Source: an uncultured Balneolaceae bacterium (GTDB taxonomy: Bacteria > Bacteroidota > Rhodothermia > Balneolales > Balneolaceae). From it: DNA of 13,612 nucleotides. Shown here piece after piece: positions 7,283-13,612 of this stretch. The position numbers and the translations under genes were made by a program. Within the stretch, counting starts at the first letter, position 1, and the number at the start of each line of letters is the position of its first letter. Under the pieces are notes generated by a model. The model was given only the letters and a program-made list of their open reading frames with translations. It did no database searches and had not been told where the DNA came from. The stretch lies in contig CALKWT010000049.1 of assembly GCA_938003885.1 (NCBI GenBank), positions 1 through 13,612 on the forward strand, given 5' to 3'.

Positions 7283-8593
7283 ATGAAGATCACCAGGAGG
7301 CTTAATCTCTTTATCCTTTTGATGGTGGGGCTTTTAACCTTCTCCTGCAGCGAGACGGACCCGATTAAAAATCTCACCTCCTCCAATACGGGGCCCTATA
7401 TCTACAGTATGGAAGGGCTGCAGCAGATCAAGTCCCAGCTCGCTGACAGCCTGCACCAGAAGGAATACGAAGAGCTTATGCAGAAAGCCACCTTCTTTTT
7501 ACAGAAGGACGATTTCCAGTTTGTGGCGGATAAACTCCACACTGCCCCCAGTGGGAATAAGAATGATTACATGAGCCTGCACCGTTATACCGTTGAGGAT
7601 CATTGGGGTGAATATGTGACAGGGGACTATCATGTGAATCCACAAATTTATGATTATGACCGGCCAAAACTGGCCGAACTTAACGATGCGGTACATACGC
7701 TCTCTCTGGCGTTTTTCTTTACAGAGGAGGAGCAGTATGCGGCCAAAGCTGCAGATCTGCTCCGTGCCTGGTTTTTTGAACCGGAAACCCGAATGAACCC
7801 CAACCTCAACTTCGCCCAGATGAATTTCGGTAGTGAGGGTGATCCTAACAGAGGAGGATACCAGGGAATTATTGATACCAACGATTTTATCACTCTACTG
7901 GAAGCGGTTTCGATTCTCTATGACAGCGCCAGCTGGACGCCAGAAGATCATCTCCAATTAAAGGAGTGGTTTTATCATTTTACCAGCTGGATCAACGGGA
8001 AAAACAATCTCTTGAGAGGGATCGGGCCGGATCTTCACTGCAATTCTGAAACCTACTGCAACAATGTTGCCACCTGGGCCGATGTCCAGCGGGTCGTCTA
8101 TTATCTTTTTACCGAGCAGGAGGACCGGATCAACTCCTCCCGCTATATTCAGCCCATCTCACTGAAGCTGGAGCGGCAATTTAGCGCTGACGGGCGGCAA
8201 ATTCATGAGCAGAATCGAAACAAATCTCAGCACTACTACTACTACAATCTGAAAGCGATGGTGCACCTGATGACAGCACGTAAGAACCGGACTGGGTATG
8301 ACAGGGACCGGGAGTATCTCACCTCGAATCAGCTCACTGGGTTCCGAAATGCACTCGGAACGCTCGCCCATCTCATGGAAACCGGGGATCCCAAATATTA
8401 TTTTAATTTGGAATCCGGGTTTGATAACTGCCGTTATCTGGAGATTTTCAGGCCGGCCGCACACCTGTTAGAAGAGAAGCTGTTTGAAGACCTCTCCCGG
8501 CGGCTTATCGATCAGGGTTGCATCCAACCCAATATCTCTCTGGTCTTCCCCCCCTATGAACCGGCAGACGTCGCTGCCGACCCTCCATTCTGA
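7283..8593 (+). CDS. lipoprotein of the alginate-lyase superfamily, active-site His replaced
   Basis: The only plus-strand gene, 436 residues. Signal peptide: MKITRRLN, hydrophobic 9-20, then LLTFSC with lipid-accepting Cys22, so a lipoprotein, probably outer membrane. Residues 95-330 match the alpha/alpha-barrel alginate lyase domain: DYMSLHRY at 95-102, HTLSLAFFFTEEEQYAAKAA at 138-157, LLRAWFFEPETRMNPNLNFA at 159-178, GIIDT at 195-199, CNNVATWADVQ at 259-269 and DGRQIHEQNRNKSQHYYYYN at 303-322. Family knowledge: AlgL and A1-III lyases use a His in an Asn-His motif plus a Tyr in a His-Tyr motif. Here Tyr318 is kept but the NNH position reads Asn-Asn-Val262. The Trp-rich segment usually after DYMSL is also replaced. 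It could be a lyase with altered mechanism or substrate, or a non-catalytic glycan-binding protein. No Shine-Dalgarno; promoter candidate just upstream. Convergent with the GT2 gene that follows. Confidence 0.75.
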   Translation: MKITRRLNLFILLMVGLLTFSCSETDPIKNLTSSNTGPYIYSMEGLQQIKSQLADSLHQKEYEELMQKATFFLQKDDFQFVADKLHTAPSGNKNDYMSLHRYTVEDHWGEYVTGDYHVNPQIYDYDRPKLAELNDAVHTLSLAFFFTEEEQYAAKAADLLRAWFFEPETRMNPNLNFAQMNFGSEGDPNRGGYQGIIDTNDFITLLEAVSILYDSASWTPEDHLQLKEWFYHFTSWINGKNNLLRGIGPDLHCNSETYCNNVATWADVQRVVYYLFTEQEDRINSSRYIQPISLKLERQFSADGRQIHEQNRNKSQHYYYYNLKAMVHLMTARKNRTGYDRDREYLTSNQLTGFRNALGTLAHLMETGDPKYYFNLESGFDNCRYLEIFRPAAHLLEEKLFEDLSRRLIDQGCIQPNISLVFPPYEPADVAADPPF

Positions 8594-8705
8594 TCTCTTC
8601 TGCTGTCACGGAGCACTTCCGGACTCCCGACTTCAATTTTTACGGTGCCTTGCAAGAAGTGAGGTTGAGGCGGCTGTAGTGCAGACCGGATAAGTTACGT
8701 TGAAT

Positions 8706-9647
8706 TCAGCGGGACTGCCTGTTTTGAAAATATTCTCTGACAAAAGCCAGCTGCTCTGTAACAGCGGCGGTGTAGAAGAAGAACCAGGCCGACAGCAGGG
8801 ATCCGGGCATCGGCTCCCCATATCGCTCCATCCAGGCGTTTCTGAGCCGCGAAGGAGCTGGCGGCTTCAGGGACCTCAACATATTGTACCACCAGGGACG
8901 CCTCTCCGCCTCTGTGATCCACGTATAGTAGTATCCCCTCCCTGTGCGTCTTTTCTTTTTATAGAGCTGGTTTGCCTTGCGTGCATACTTCCGGATGGTG
9001 GCTTGATCACAGTATACAATACGCGCACCGCCTTGCACGGCCCGGGCCGTCCAGCGTACATCTCCGCCTGAACGCACCCCCTCTTCAAAAAGGCCCGATG
9101 TAGAAAAGAGTTCGCGCCGGACAAAGAGGTTGGCTGTATAGGCTACACCTCGCTCATCCACAGCTTTTTTTTGGTTTATCGAAGTCAGTGCATCTACAAT
9201 CTCTGCCCCTTCCGGAGGGTGATCGAAAATAAAGTTGACATGGCCCGCCACAAGATCGGCACCGGACTGAATCATGCAGCGAACGCCTTCGCGAAGCCAC
9301 CCTGCTTCAGGTATTGAATTTGCATCTACAAAAATCAGAATATCTCCTGTTGCCTTTTCTACTCCCCTGTTTCTTGCGGAATAGGGGCTGTTCAGCCTGT
9401 TTCTTTCCGAAAGAAGAATCACTTTTACCTTCTCTGTCTTCAGCTCTTCAGCACTCACTGAAGGCTCCGTTCCATTATCCACACAGATCACTTCCACGGA
9501 TCCTCCGGGGTACTCCTGAGCGTCCAGCTTCTGGAGCATGATCTGCAGCTCCTCCTTATGGCCCTGGAAGGGTATGATGATGGAGACGTGCGGGAGGACG
9601 GACTCTGGCCTGTTTATCGGCCTGCCGGAGTGTACGGTGTCAGCCAT
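8706..9647 (-). CDS. glycosyltransferase family 2 (paralogue B, D-A-N motif)
   Basis: GT-A fold transferase of 313 residues. Motifs: PHVSIIIPFQGHKEELQIML at 19-38, VEVICVDNGTEPS at 51-63, SPYSARNRGVEKATGDILIF at 87-106, FVDANSIPEAGWLREGV at 106-122, ADLVAGHVNF at 130-139, ANLFVRRELF at 172-181, SGGDVRWTARAVQGG at 193-207. DXD is replaced by Asp108-Ala109-Asn110, exactly as in the GT2 at 6188-7066, and the two proteins share block after block including the GGD/GMD-V-x-W-T motif. The two are therefore paralogues. A basic stretch at 219-236 and a hydrophobic 283-297 follow. Start ATG is 12 bases after the upstream stop with a good GGAAGG, so it is the last gene of the right-hand operon half. No hairpin terminator is visible in the 112 bases shared with the convergent lyase-like gene. 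Confidence 0.91.
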   Translation of the reverse strand: MADTVHSGRPINRPESVLPHVSIIIPFQGHKEELQIMLQKLDAQEYPGGSVEVICVDNGTEPSVSAEELKTEKVKVILLSERNRLNSPYSARNRGVEKATGDILIFVDANSIPEAGWLREGVRCMIQSGADLVAGHVNFIFDHPPEGAEIVDALTSINQKKAVDERGVAYTANLFVRRELFSTSGLFEEGVRSGGDVRWTARAVQGGARIVYCDQATIRKYARKANQLYKKKRRTGRGYYYTWITEAERRPWWYNMLRSLKPPAPSRLRNAWMERYGEPMPGSLLSAWFFFYTAAVTEQLAFVREYFQNRQSR

Positions 9648-9659
9648 GGTGCCTTCCGG

Positions 9660-10574
9660 TTAAAGAGGTGCATAGTTTCGTTCACTCATGATTCCGTTGT
9701 AGAACGTTCTGCTGAAGAGTCGCGGGACCTGCAAGGCAAAGGCCTTCCGAAAACTTTTAAAATCCTTCTCCGCCAGGCTGCGGTAGATCAGACGCCCCTG
9801 TACCCAGGTTGCACGGTCAAGGATCTGTCTCTGCTCCTCTTCTGTCAGCCGCTCTTCCAGCAGTTTACTGAAACTACGGATCCTGCCCAGGTATTCCTGT
9901 ATCCTGTCTCCGGAGAGTTTGTCTTCCCGTATATCCCGTTTTGCCAGGACCTCGTTCAGTACTCCGGTCTTAAGTTGCCGGGAAACCCTCAGCCAGAGAT
10001 CGGTATCCTCAGCAACGCGCATCGTCTCATCAAAAAGGCCGGCCTCAATCACAGCGGCTTTGCTGATGAAGACTGTGGAGAGATGGATAAAGTTCTGCAT
10101 CACCAACAGCTCAAAGAGCTCGATCACCTGTTTAGGTGAAGCGGTGAGTAGATCCGAAAAGAGTGATTTCTGATAGGTCGTTCTGTTCTCACCGGGAGTT
10201 TGGATCTCCGAGTCGGTGATCACCATCCCCAGATTCTCTTCTGCTGCGAACCGTAACTGCTTTTCTATTTTATCGGGATACCACTCATCATCTGAATCCA
10301 GAAATGCGATAAAAGGGCCGGCCGCATGCCGAATCCCGTTATTTCGTGCTGCTGCGGGGCCAGCATTTTTCTGAGTGATCAGCCGGATGCGTTCTCCGTA
10401 TGACCGGCACCTGTGGACGGTCTGATCGCTGGAACCGTCATCGATAACGATGATCTCCAGATTTTTGTACGATTGATTTAGAACAGAGTCCAGAGCACGG
10501 CCGATCACATCCTCACGATTATAAACCGGAATGATGACCGATACAAGCGGAGTATCATCACTGTCTTTGTCCAA
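9660..10574 (-). CDS. glycosyltransferase family 2
   Basis: Classical GT2 of 304 residues. PLVSVIIPVYNREDVIGRAL at 9-28, LEIIVIDDGSSDQT at 39-52, QKNAGPAAARNNGIRHAAG at 68-86, FIAFLDSDDEWYPDKIEKQL at 88-107 with the metal-binding Asp93-Ser94-Asp95, a candidate acceptor loop at 121-160, then STVFISKAAVIEAGLFDETM at 166-185 and the base-containing AEDTDLWLRV at 188-197. It keeps a full DXD and the Glu-Asp pair, unlike the two D-A-N paralogues, so it is likely a fully active inverting transferase. The C-terminal 100 residues are helical and charged with no obvious membrane segment. The start is TTG at 10574 with GAGG about 10 bases upstream; no ATG fits the conserved N-terminus. It follows the GT-B gene by 18 bases. 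Sugar specificity cannot be read. Confidence 0.93.
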   Translation of the reverse strand: MDKDSDDTPLVSVIIPVYNREDVIGRALDSVLNQSYKNLEIIVIDDGSSDQTVHRCRSYGERIRLITQKNAGPAAARNNGIRHAAGPFIAFLDSDDEWYPDKIEKQLRFAAEENLGMVITDSEIQTPGENRTTYQKSLFSDLLTASPKQVIELFELLVMQNFIHLSTVFISKAAVIEAGLFDETMRVAEDTDLWLRVSRQLKTGVLNEVLAKRDIREDKLSGDRIQEYLGRIRSFSKLLEERLTEEEQRQILDRATWVQGRLIYRSLAEKDFKSFRKAFALQVPRLFSRTFYNGIMSERNYAPL

Positions 10575-10592
10575 AGCTCTGCCTCTGTAATC

Positions 10593-11816
10593 TTAAGAAA
10601 AACTGTTGGTAATGGAGCTGAGTAGTTTCGATGTTGTATCGCGTTTCAGTTTGATAACCTCTTCACGGAGTGGCTCTTTATGAACCTGCAGCATCTGTGG
10701 GGCCAGCAATTGCGTCTTCAAAACTTCGATCCATTGACGGGATGAGTTTTCGATAAAAAGGCCTTTCCCTTCAAACTGCTGCAGGCCAGCTGCACCCGGC
10801 TCCGTGGTGAGTACCCTCTTCCCAAAAGAGAGGCCTTCCAGGGTTTTTATCTTTAAGCCGGTTCCGAACCGGATCGGATTGATACAGAAATCGGACAAGG
10901 TGTAGACCTCCTCTTCCTCCTCATATTTTCCATAATAGACGATTCCGGGAAGATCGGGAAACTGCTCCCTCTCATCACAAATGGAGCCCGCTACAATCAG
11001 CTTCGCCTCAGGCACGGCTTCGATCACTTCCGGCCACACTTTTTCAAAAAACCACTGTAAGCTCTTTATATTGATCTTTCCCCTCCCTCCTACGGTCAGA
11101 AGCGTATGCTTATCCTCCTTTTTTTGAGGGAGCTCCCGGTAATCGATCAGATGAGGGACGTTGATGATAGCAGGTGCCGATTCGGCCACCAGCTTGGTAA
11201 AGTAGGTCGCTTCCTCTTCGGTGATGGCCCAGACGATGTCCGCCTTGTAGAGCGCCTTCCGTTCATCCTGCTGTGCCAGGCTATGCCAGTTGGGCGGCAC
11301 CGTTCCATCCTTCAGATACATCTGATAACGATTGGTCAGGCGGTCATGCGTATCCAGAATTTTAACGGTGTCATCGGAGAAGAAATCGAGGTAGAAGGAG
11401 TAGACGGCATAGTTGACAATCACCGCACGATAGGTTTTCCCCTCGATCTGCTTCTTCAAGAGGTTCATTTTATGAATGTTTTTATATTCATTCAGTCCCT
11501 TGTTAAACATGGCGGATTGATCCCCCCCGGAAAGCCTCCGCTTAAATCGGTCGGCCCTCACCCGCATTCCGTTTCCAATCTCTTTCACCCTCTGGAATAT
11601 CGAAGCATTTCTGTTTGAAATTCTATATTCAAGCAGCTCCCCGTTAAAAAACTGACGATGCTCTTCAGCCAGCTCCTCATCATAACCCGAGTAGAAAAAA
11701 TCGAGCTCATAACCGTGGTTCATCAACTCGAGACAGATATTCCGGATCCGTTGCCGGTTGCCTGAATAAAAAGGGTAGACAGGCACAGGACTAATCATCA
11801 AAAGTTTATCCGCCAT
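10593..11816 (-). CDS. GT-B fold glycosyltransferase (GT4-like)
   Basis: Glycosyltransferase of 407 residues. N-terminal domain: KLLMISPVPVYPFYSGNRQR at 4-23, where a Ser-Gly-Asn replaces the usual Gly-Gly loop, NHGYELDFFYSGYDEE at 33-48, RAVIVNYAVYSFYLDFF at 130-146 and VKILDTHDRLTNRYQMYL at 151-168. Linker: ADIVWAITEEEATYF at 192-206. C-terminal domain: TLLTVGGRGKINIKSLQWFF at 238-257, AKLIVAGSICDE at 271-282, INPIRFGTGLKIKTLEGLSF at 312-331 and GKRVLTTEPGAAGL at 332-345. The FGTGLKIK block with Glu327 is the typical nucleotide-sugar pocket of the Glyco_trans_1_4 group. It lies 33 bases after the WbbL-like GT2 gene. The Arg/Lys-rich 84-95 insertion is unusual and may touch membrane phospholipids. 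Donor unknown. Confidence 0.9.
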   Translation of the reverse strand: MADKLLMISPVPVYPFYSGNRQRIRNICLELMNHGYELDFFYSGYDEELAEEHRQFFNGELLEYRISNRNASIFQRVKEIGNGMRVRADRFKRRLSGGDQSAMFNKGLNEYKNIHKMNLLKKQIEGKTYRAVIVNYAVYSFYLDFFSDDTVKILDTHDRLTNRYQMYLKDGTVPPNWHSLAQQDERKALYKADIVWAITEEEATYFTKLVAESAPAIINVPHLIDYRELPQKKEDKHTLLTVGGRGKINIKSLQWFFEKVWPEVIEAVPEAKLIVAGSICDEREQFPDLPGIVYYGKYEEEEEVYTLSDFCINPIRFGTGLKIKTLEGLSFGKRVLTTEPGAAGLQQFEGKGLFIENSSRQWIEVLKTQLLAPQMLQVHKEPLREEVIKLKRDTTSKLLSSITNSFS

Positions 11817-11849
11817 CTTTTCTGAACTTTACTCTATTTCGATTGCTGT

Positions 11850-12809
11850 TTACAGGTTTACTATGTGAGTACGTTTCTCCAGATTCACCCCATCCCCCGG
11901 CGAGCTATCTTCCCGCTTGAGCTGAGCAAGCATTCCGGGAAGATCCCTCAGACCTCTCCTGAAGGAGTTTCTCTGGCGGGTGTCTGCTTTCAGGTACCAG
12001 CCCATTCTGTTCCATAGGGTATAAAGAAGGCTTCTGTACCGGCTCATCCCGGAAAAATTTTTAAGGATAAAATAAAATCTGTTACGAGTAAGGTAGTATA
12101 CTGAAAAGGGACTCTCTTCTCCCCCTGTTGATTTACTGATTTTATGGTAGACACGGGAAGGGGGAAAGTAACAGATCTTCATTCCGTCTTTCAATGCACG
12201 ATATATAAAATCTGTATCATCGAAGTAGACAAAGTAATTCTCGTCCATCATACCGATCCTGTCGAAGACGCTCCGGTGGACAAGAAGGAAACAGGCGGGC
12301 GCAAATCCGGTATATTCAATTTCGTCAAACTGACCCGTATCTTCTTTCTTGATGCCCCGGTGGTGGTTAATGCCTCTCTTCTCATTAATGGAACCACCTG
12401 CCATCCAGAAGATGTTTGTACCAGCATAGTAGATCTTGGGTGCTACAATTTGTTCACCCGCAGTTTTGGCATGGTGTACCATATCCAGAATGGTGTTTTC
12501 AGGGAAGTGGATGTCGTTATTCAGAAACAGGACATATTCACAACCGTCATCCAGTGCCATCTGAGTACCTTGATTATTCCCTCCCGCTATCCCGTTGTTC
12601 ACTTCATTTCGTACATACCTGAAGTCGATCTGATATTTTTCAGCCAGATTTATACTCTCTTCCAGAACCTCCGGGCCGGGAGAGTTATCGATAATATAGA
12701 GTCTGAACCGGGTGTAGGTCTGAGAATTCAAACTTTTGAAGAAATCGGGTAGAACCTCAATTGCATTGTAGAGTACAGTAACCAGGCCTGTTTCTATTCC
12801 GGAACTCAT
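11850..12809 (-). CDS. glycosyltransferase family 2, rhamnosyltransferase-like (WbbL type)
   Basis: GT2 of 319 residues resembling WbbL and other dTDP-rhamnose-type transferases. Motifs: GLVTVLYNAIEVLPDFFKSL at 8-27, RLYIIDNSPGPEV at 36-48, RNEVNNGIAGGNNQGTQMAL at 67-86, EYVLFLNNDIHFPE at 91-104 (Asn97-Asn98-Asp99 in place of DXD, normal for this subgroup), FWMAGGSINEKRG at 134-146, YTGFAPACFLLVHRSVF at 166-182, DENYFVYFDDTDFIYRA at 189-205 with Asp197-Asp198 as catalytic base region, and YHKISKSTGGE at 221-231. These last two are hallmark blocks of the subgroup. The C-terminus is positively charged. It starts with ATG overlapping the stop of the upstream small ORF (ATGA), implying coupled translation. 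In WbbL the reaction is rhamnose addition to a lipid-linked GlcNAc; whether that sugar is used here is unknown, since no dTDP-rhamnose genes are present. Confidence 0.92.
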   Translation of the reverse strand: MSSGIETGLVTVLYNAIEVLPDFFKSLNSQTYTRFRLYIIDNSPGPEVLEESINLAEKYQIDFRYVRNEVNNGIAGGNNQGTQMALDDGCEYVLFLNNDIHFPENTILDMVHHAKTAGEQIVAPKIYYAGTNIFWMAGGSINEKRGINHHRGIKKEDTGQFDEIEYTGFAPACFLLVHRSVFDRIGMMDENYFVYFDDTDFIYRALKDGMKICYFPPSRVYHKISKSTGGEESPFSVYYLTRNRFYFILKNFSGMSRYRSLLYTLWNRMGWYLKADTRQRNSFRRGLRDLPGMLAQLKREDSSPGDGVNLEKRTHIVNL

Positions 12810-13126
12810 CTGGACAACCTCCCTACCCTCTTCTCCTCGCCAGAACCAGACGGCTTGTCTGCGTCAACTCCCGGCGGACAGAGCCTTTCATTATATTTCC
12901 ATTTCTTCCTGCCCCGGTAGGCAGATGTCAGAGATTCCTCAACGGTGCCGCTATTCAACATACTGATCCCATTCTTCCAGGGCACACCGGCCTTGTGGGG
13001 CCCGGTTTTGCCGATCCCCCGACTGCCGCCCCGGCACTCCAAAGAGAGGGATGCCGTCTCTTTTTTGACGCTATCCTCTCGTCCCGATTTGATATAGACG
13101 GAATCTCCGCTGATCAGTACATTCAT
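12806..13126 (-). CDS. hypothetical small protein, translationally coupled to the WbbL-like GT2
   Basis: Open frame of 106 residues from ATG at 13126, or 138 residues from a TTG at 13222. I prefer 13126 because the stretch upstream is AT-rich and looks non-coding. I do not recognise the protein. Seen: MNVLISGDSVYIKSGREDSV at the start, a Gly-Ser-rich piece at 33-60 (CRGGSRGIGKTGPHKAG...), then YRGRKKWKYNERLCPPGVDA at 70-89 and a basic tail. No signal peptide, membrane segment or known catalytic motif is visible; the protein is basic and Gly/Ser-rich. In favour of a real gene: its TGA overlaps the next ATG by four bases, its strand matches the operon, and the two other minus-strand frames are closed. 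Against: no Shine-Dalgarno and atypical composition. It could be the degraded remnant of a larger gene. Confidence 0.4.
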   Translation of the reverse strand: MNVLISGDSVYIKSGREDSVKKETASLSLECRGGSRGIGKTGPHKAGVPWKNGISMLNSGTVEESLTSAYRGRKKWKYNERLCPPGVDADKPSGSGEEKRVGRLSR

Positions 13127-13169
13127 GATAAGGGCAAGAACATTGTGTGAGTTGGAATATGTTGAATGG

Positions 13170-13177
13170 CAAATATA
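13170..13177 (-). promoter_or_regulatory. candidate Bacteroidota-type -7 promoter box
   Basis: The minus strand reads TATATTTG here, a full match to the TANNTTTG consensus of Bacteroidota sigma factors, 44 bases before the ATG at 13126. No clear TTTG -33 partner is seen at the usual spacing, so support is partial. If real, it would drive the glycosyltransferase run separately from the ABC transporter gene upstream. The rest of 13127-13258 holds only a 4-base-stem GCGG/CCGC pair and no recognised RNA. Confidence 0.35.
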
Positions 13178-13258
13178 AGTAAACCCGTACTTATACCCGG
13201 ATGCTAATTGCGAAGGCGGCAAACCGCTGCTCCATGGCCGTGTTATTAAGATACCTTC

Positions 13259-13612
13259 TTACAGACTTTGAATGGCAACCATTTTGGAGAACCGGCTCCC
13301 GGAATCATTGACCAGCTCCTCGTAAGATCCCTGTTCCAGAATGCGCCCCTCGTCCAGCACATAGATCAGATCAGCATTTTTAATCGTCGACAGCCGGTGT
13401 GCTATAATCACTACCGTCATACTCCCTTTCAGGGAGTCGATACTTTTCTGAATATACATTTCCGATTCTGTATCGAGAGAGCTGGTCGCTTCATCCAATA
13501 TCAGCAGACTCGGTTTTTTAAAAAGCTCCCGCGCGATAAAAAGACGTTGCCGCTGGCCTCCGGAGCGACCAGTTCAACCCGCGGCAGTTTGGCGGCCCGG
13601 GAGAACAGGGCC
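13259..13612 (-). pseudogene. ABC transporter ATPase C-terminal part with disrupted frame
   Basis: The last 105 codons read as an ABC ATPase of the MsbA/PglK exporter kind: signature GRSGGQRQRLFIARELF at about 13570-13520, Walker B SLLILDEATSSLD near 13510-13472, H-loop VIIAHRLST and the closing RFSKMVAIQSL with TAA at 13259. Upstream of the signature the frame is broken. A TGA lies at 13574-13576 in the same frame, while the preceding homologous piece (AAKLPRVELV, codons ending about 13567) is in another frame. The family normally has some 20 to 25 residues between AAKL and SGGQ; here there is room for about ten, so roughly 50 bases appear deleted with a frame change. This could be a true pseudogene or an assembly error near a sequence end. 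Role, if functional elsewhere: lipid-linked glycan flippase or lipid exporter in the inner membrane. Confidence 0.65.

Noticed and set aside
8594..8705. CACTTC/GAAGTG inverted repeat between the convergent genes as a bidirectional terminator
   Set aside because: The stem is 6 bases with a loop of about 35 and no T run on either strand.
12144..12752. 202-codon plus-strand frame opposite the WbbL-like gene
   Set aside because: Shadow of a strongly motif-supported GT2 gene; the frame has no recognisable motif or ribosome site.
1341..12973. Similarity between 1341-1371 and 12944-12973 (shared ATTCAACATAC on the plus strand) as a repeat element
   Set aside because: The exact match is 11 bases, which is expected by chance several times in a window of this size; the flanks need gaps to align.
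1..13612. tRNA, rRNA, CRISPR array, insertion sequence or attachment site
   Set aside because: No direct repeats with regular spacing, transposase frame, terminal inverted repeats or tRNA-like cloverleaf was seen; coding genes fill nearly all of the window.

Overview
The window is a polysaccharide biosynthesis locus (O-antigen, capsule or exopolysaccharide), with almost every gene on the minus strand. Read in the direction of transcription (right to left) it holds: the C-terminal end of a damaged ABC transporter ATPase; a small unrecognised ORF; a run of five glycosyltransferases' worth of sugar-assembly genes, interrupted by one plus-strand gene; then more glycosyltransferases, a Wzy-type membrane polymerase/ligase, and two GDP-sugar enzymes at the left edge. 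I count eight glycosyltransferases: four GT2 fold, three GT-B/GT4-like and one GT26 (WecG/TagA/CpsF).

Organism: Shine-Dalgarno sequences are weak or absent before several genes, TTG starts are frequent, a TANNTTTG-like promoter box is visible, and the one exported protein is a lipoprotein with a relaxed Phe-Ser-Cys lipobox. Base composition looks intermediate (roughly half GC by eye). This fits Bacteroidota or a relative such as Rhodothermota/Balneolota. It is an inference from style, not a firm placement.

Layout: 13259-13612 ABC ATPase end with a broken reading frame; 12806-13126 hypothetical ORF coupled by an ATGA overlap to a WbbL-like GT2 (11850-12809); GT-B (10593-11816); GT2 (9660-10574); GT2 (8706-9647); a plus-strand lipoprotein of the alginate-lyase superfamily (7283-8593); GT2 (6188-7066), a paralogue of the gene on the other side of the lyase; GT-B (5122-6180); Wzy/WaaL-like protein (3740-5125); GT4 (2527-3723); a possible 34-residue ORF (2378-2482); GDP-mannose 3,5-epimerase-like enzyme (1378-2370); GT26 (470-1267); and the N-terminal 140 residues of GDP-L-fucose synthase (1-421).

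How they work together (inference): the two GDP-sugar enzymes would make GDP-L-fucose and possibly GDP-L-galactose or a related L-hexose donor. The glycosyltransferases would build a lipid-linked repeat unit in the cytoplasm, a flippase would export it, the Wzy-like protein would polymerise or ligate it, and the lipoprotein lyase-like protein could trim or bind the polymer outside the cytoplasm. No initiating phosphoglycosyltransferase, Wzx, GDP-mannose 4,6-dehydratase or Wza/Wzc export gene is visible. The most unusual point is the lyase-like lipoprotein, placed on the opposite strand between two paralogous GT2 genes and lacking the histidine of the family's Asn-Asn-His active-site motif.
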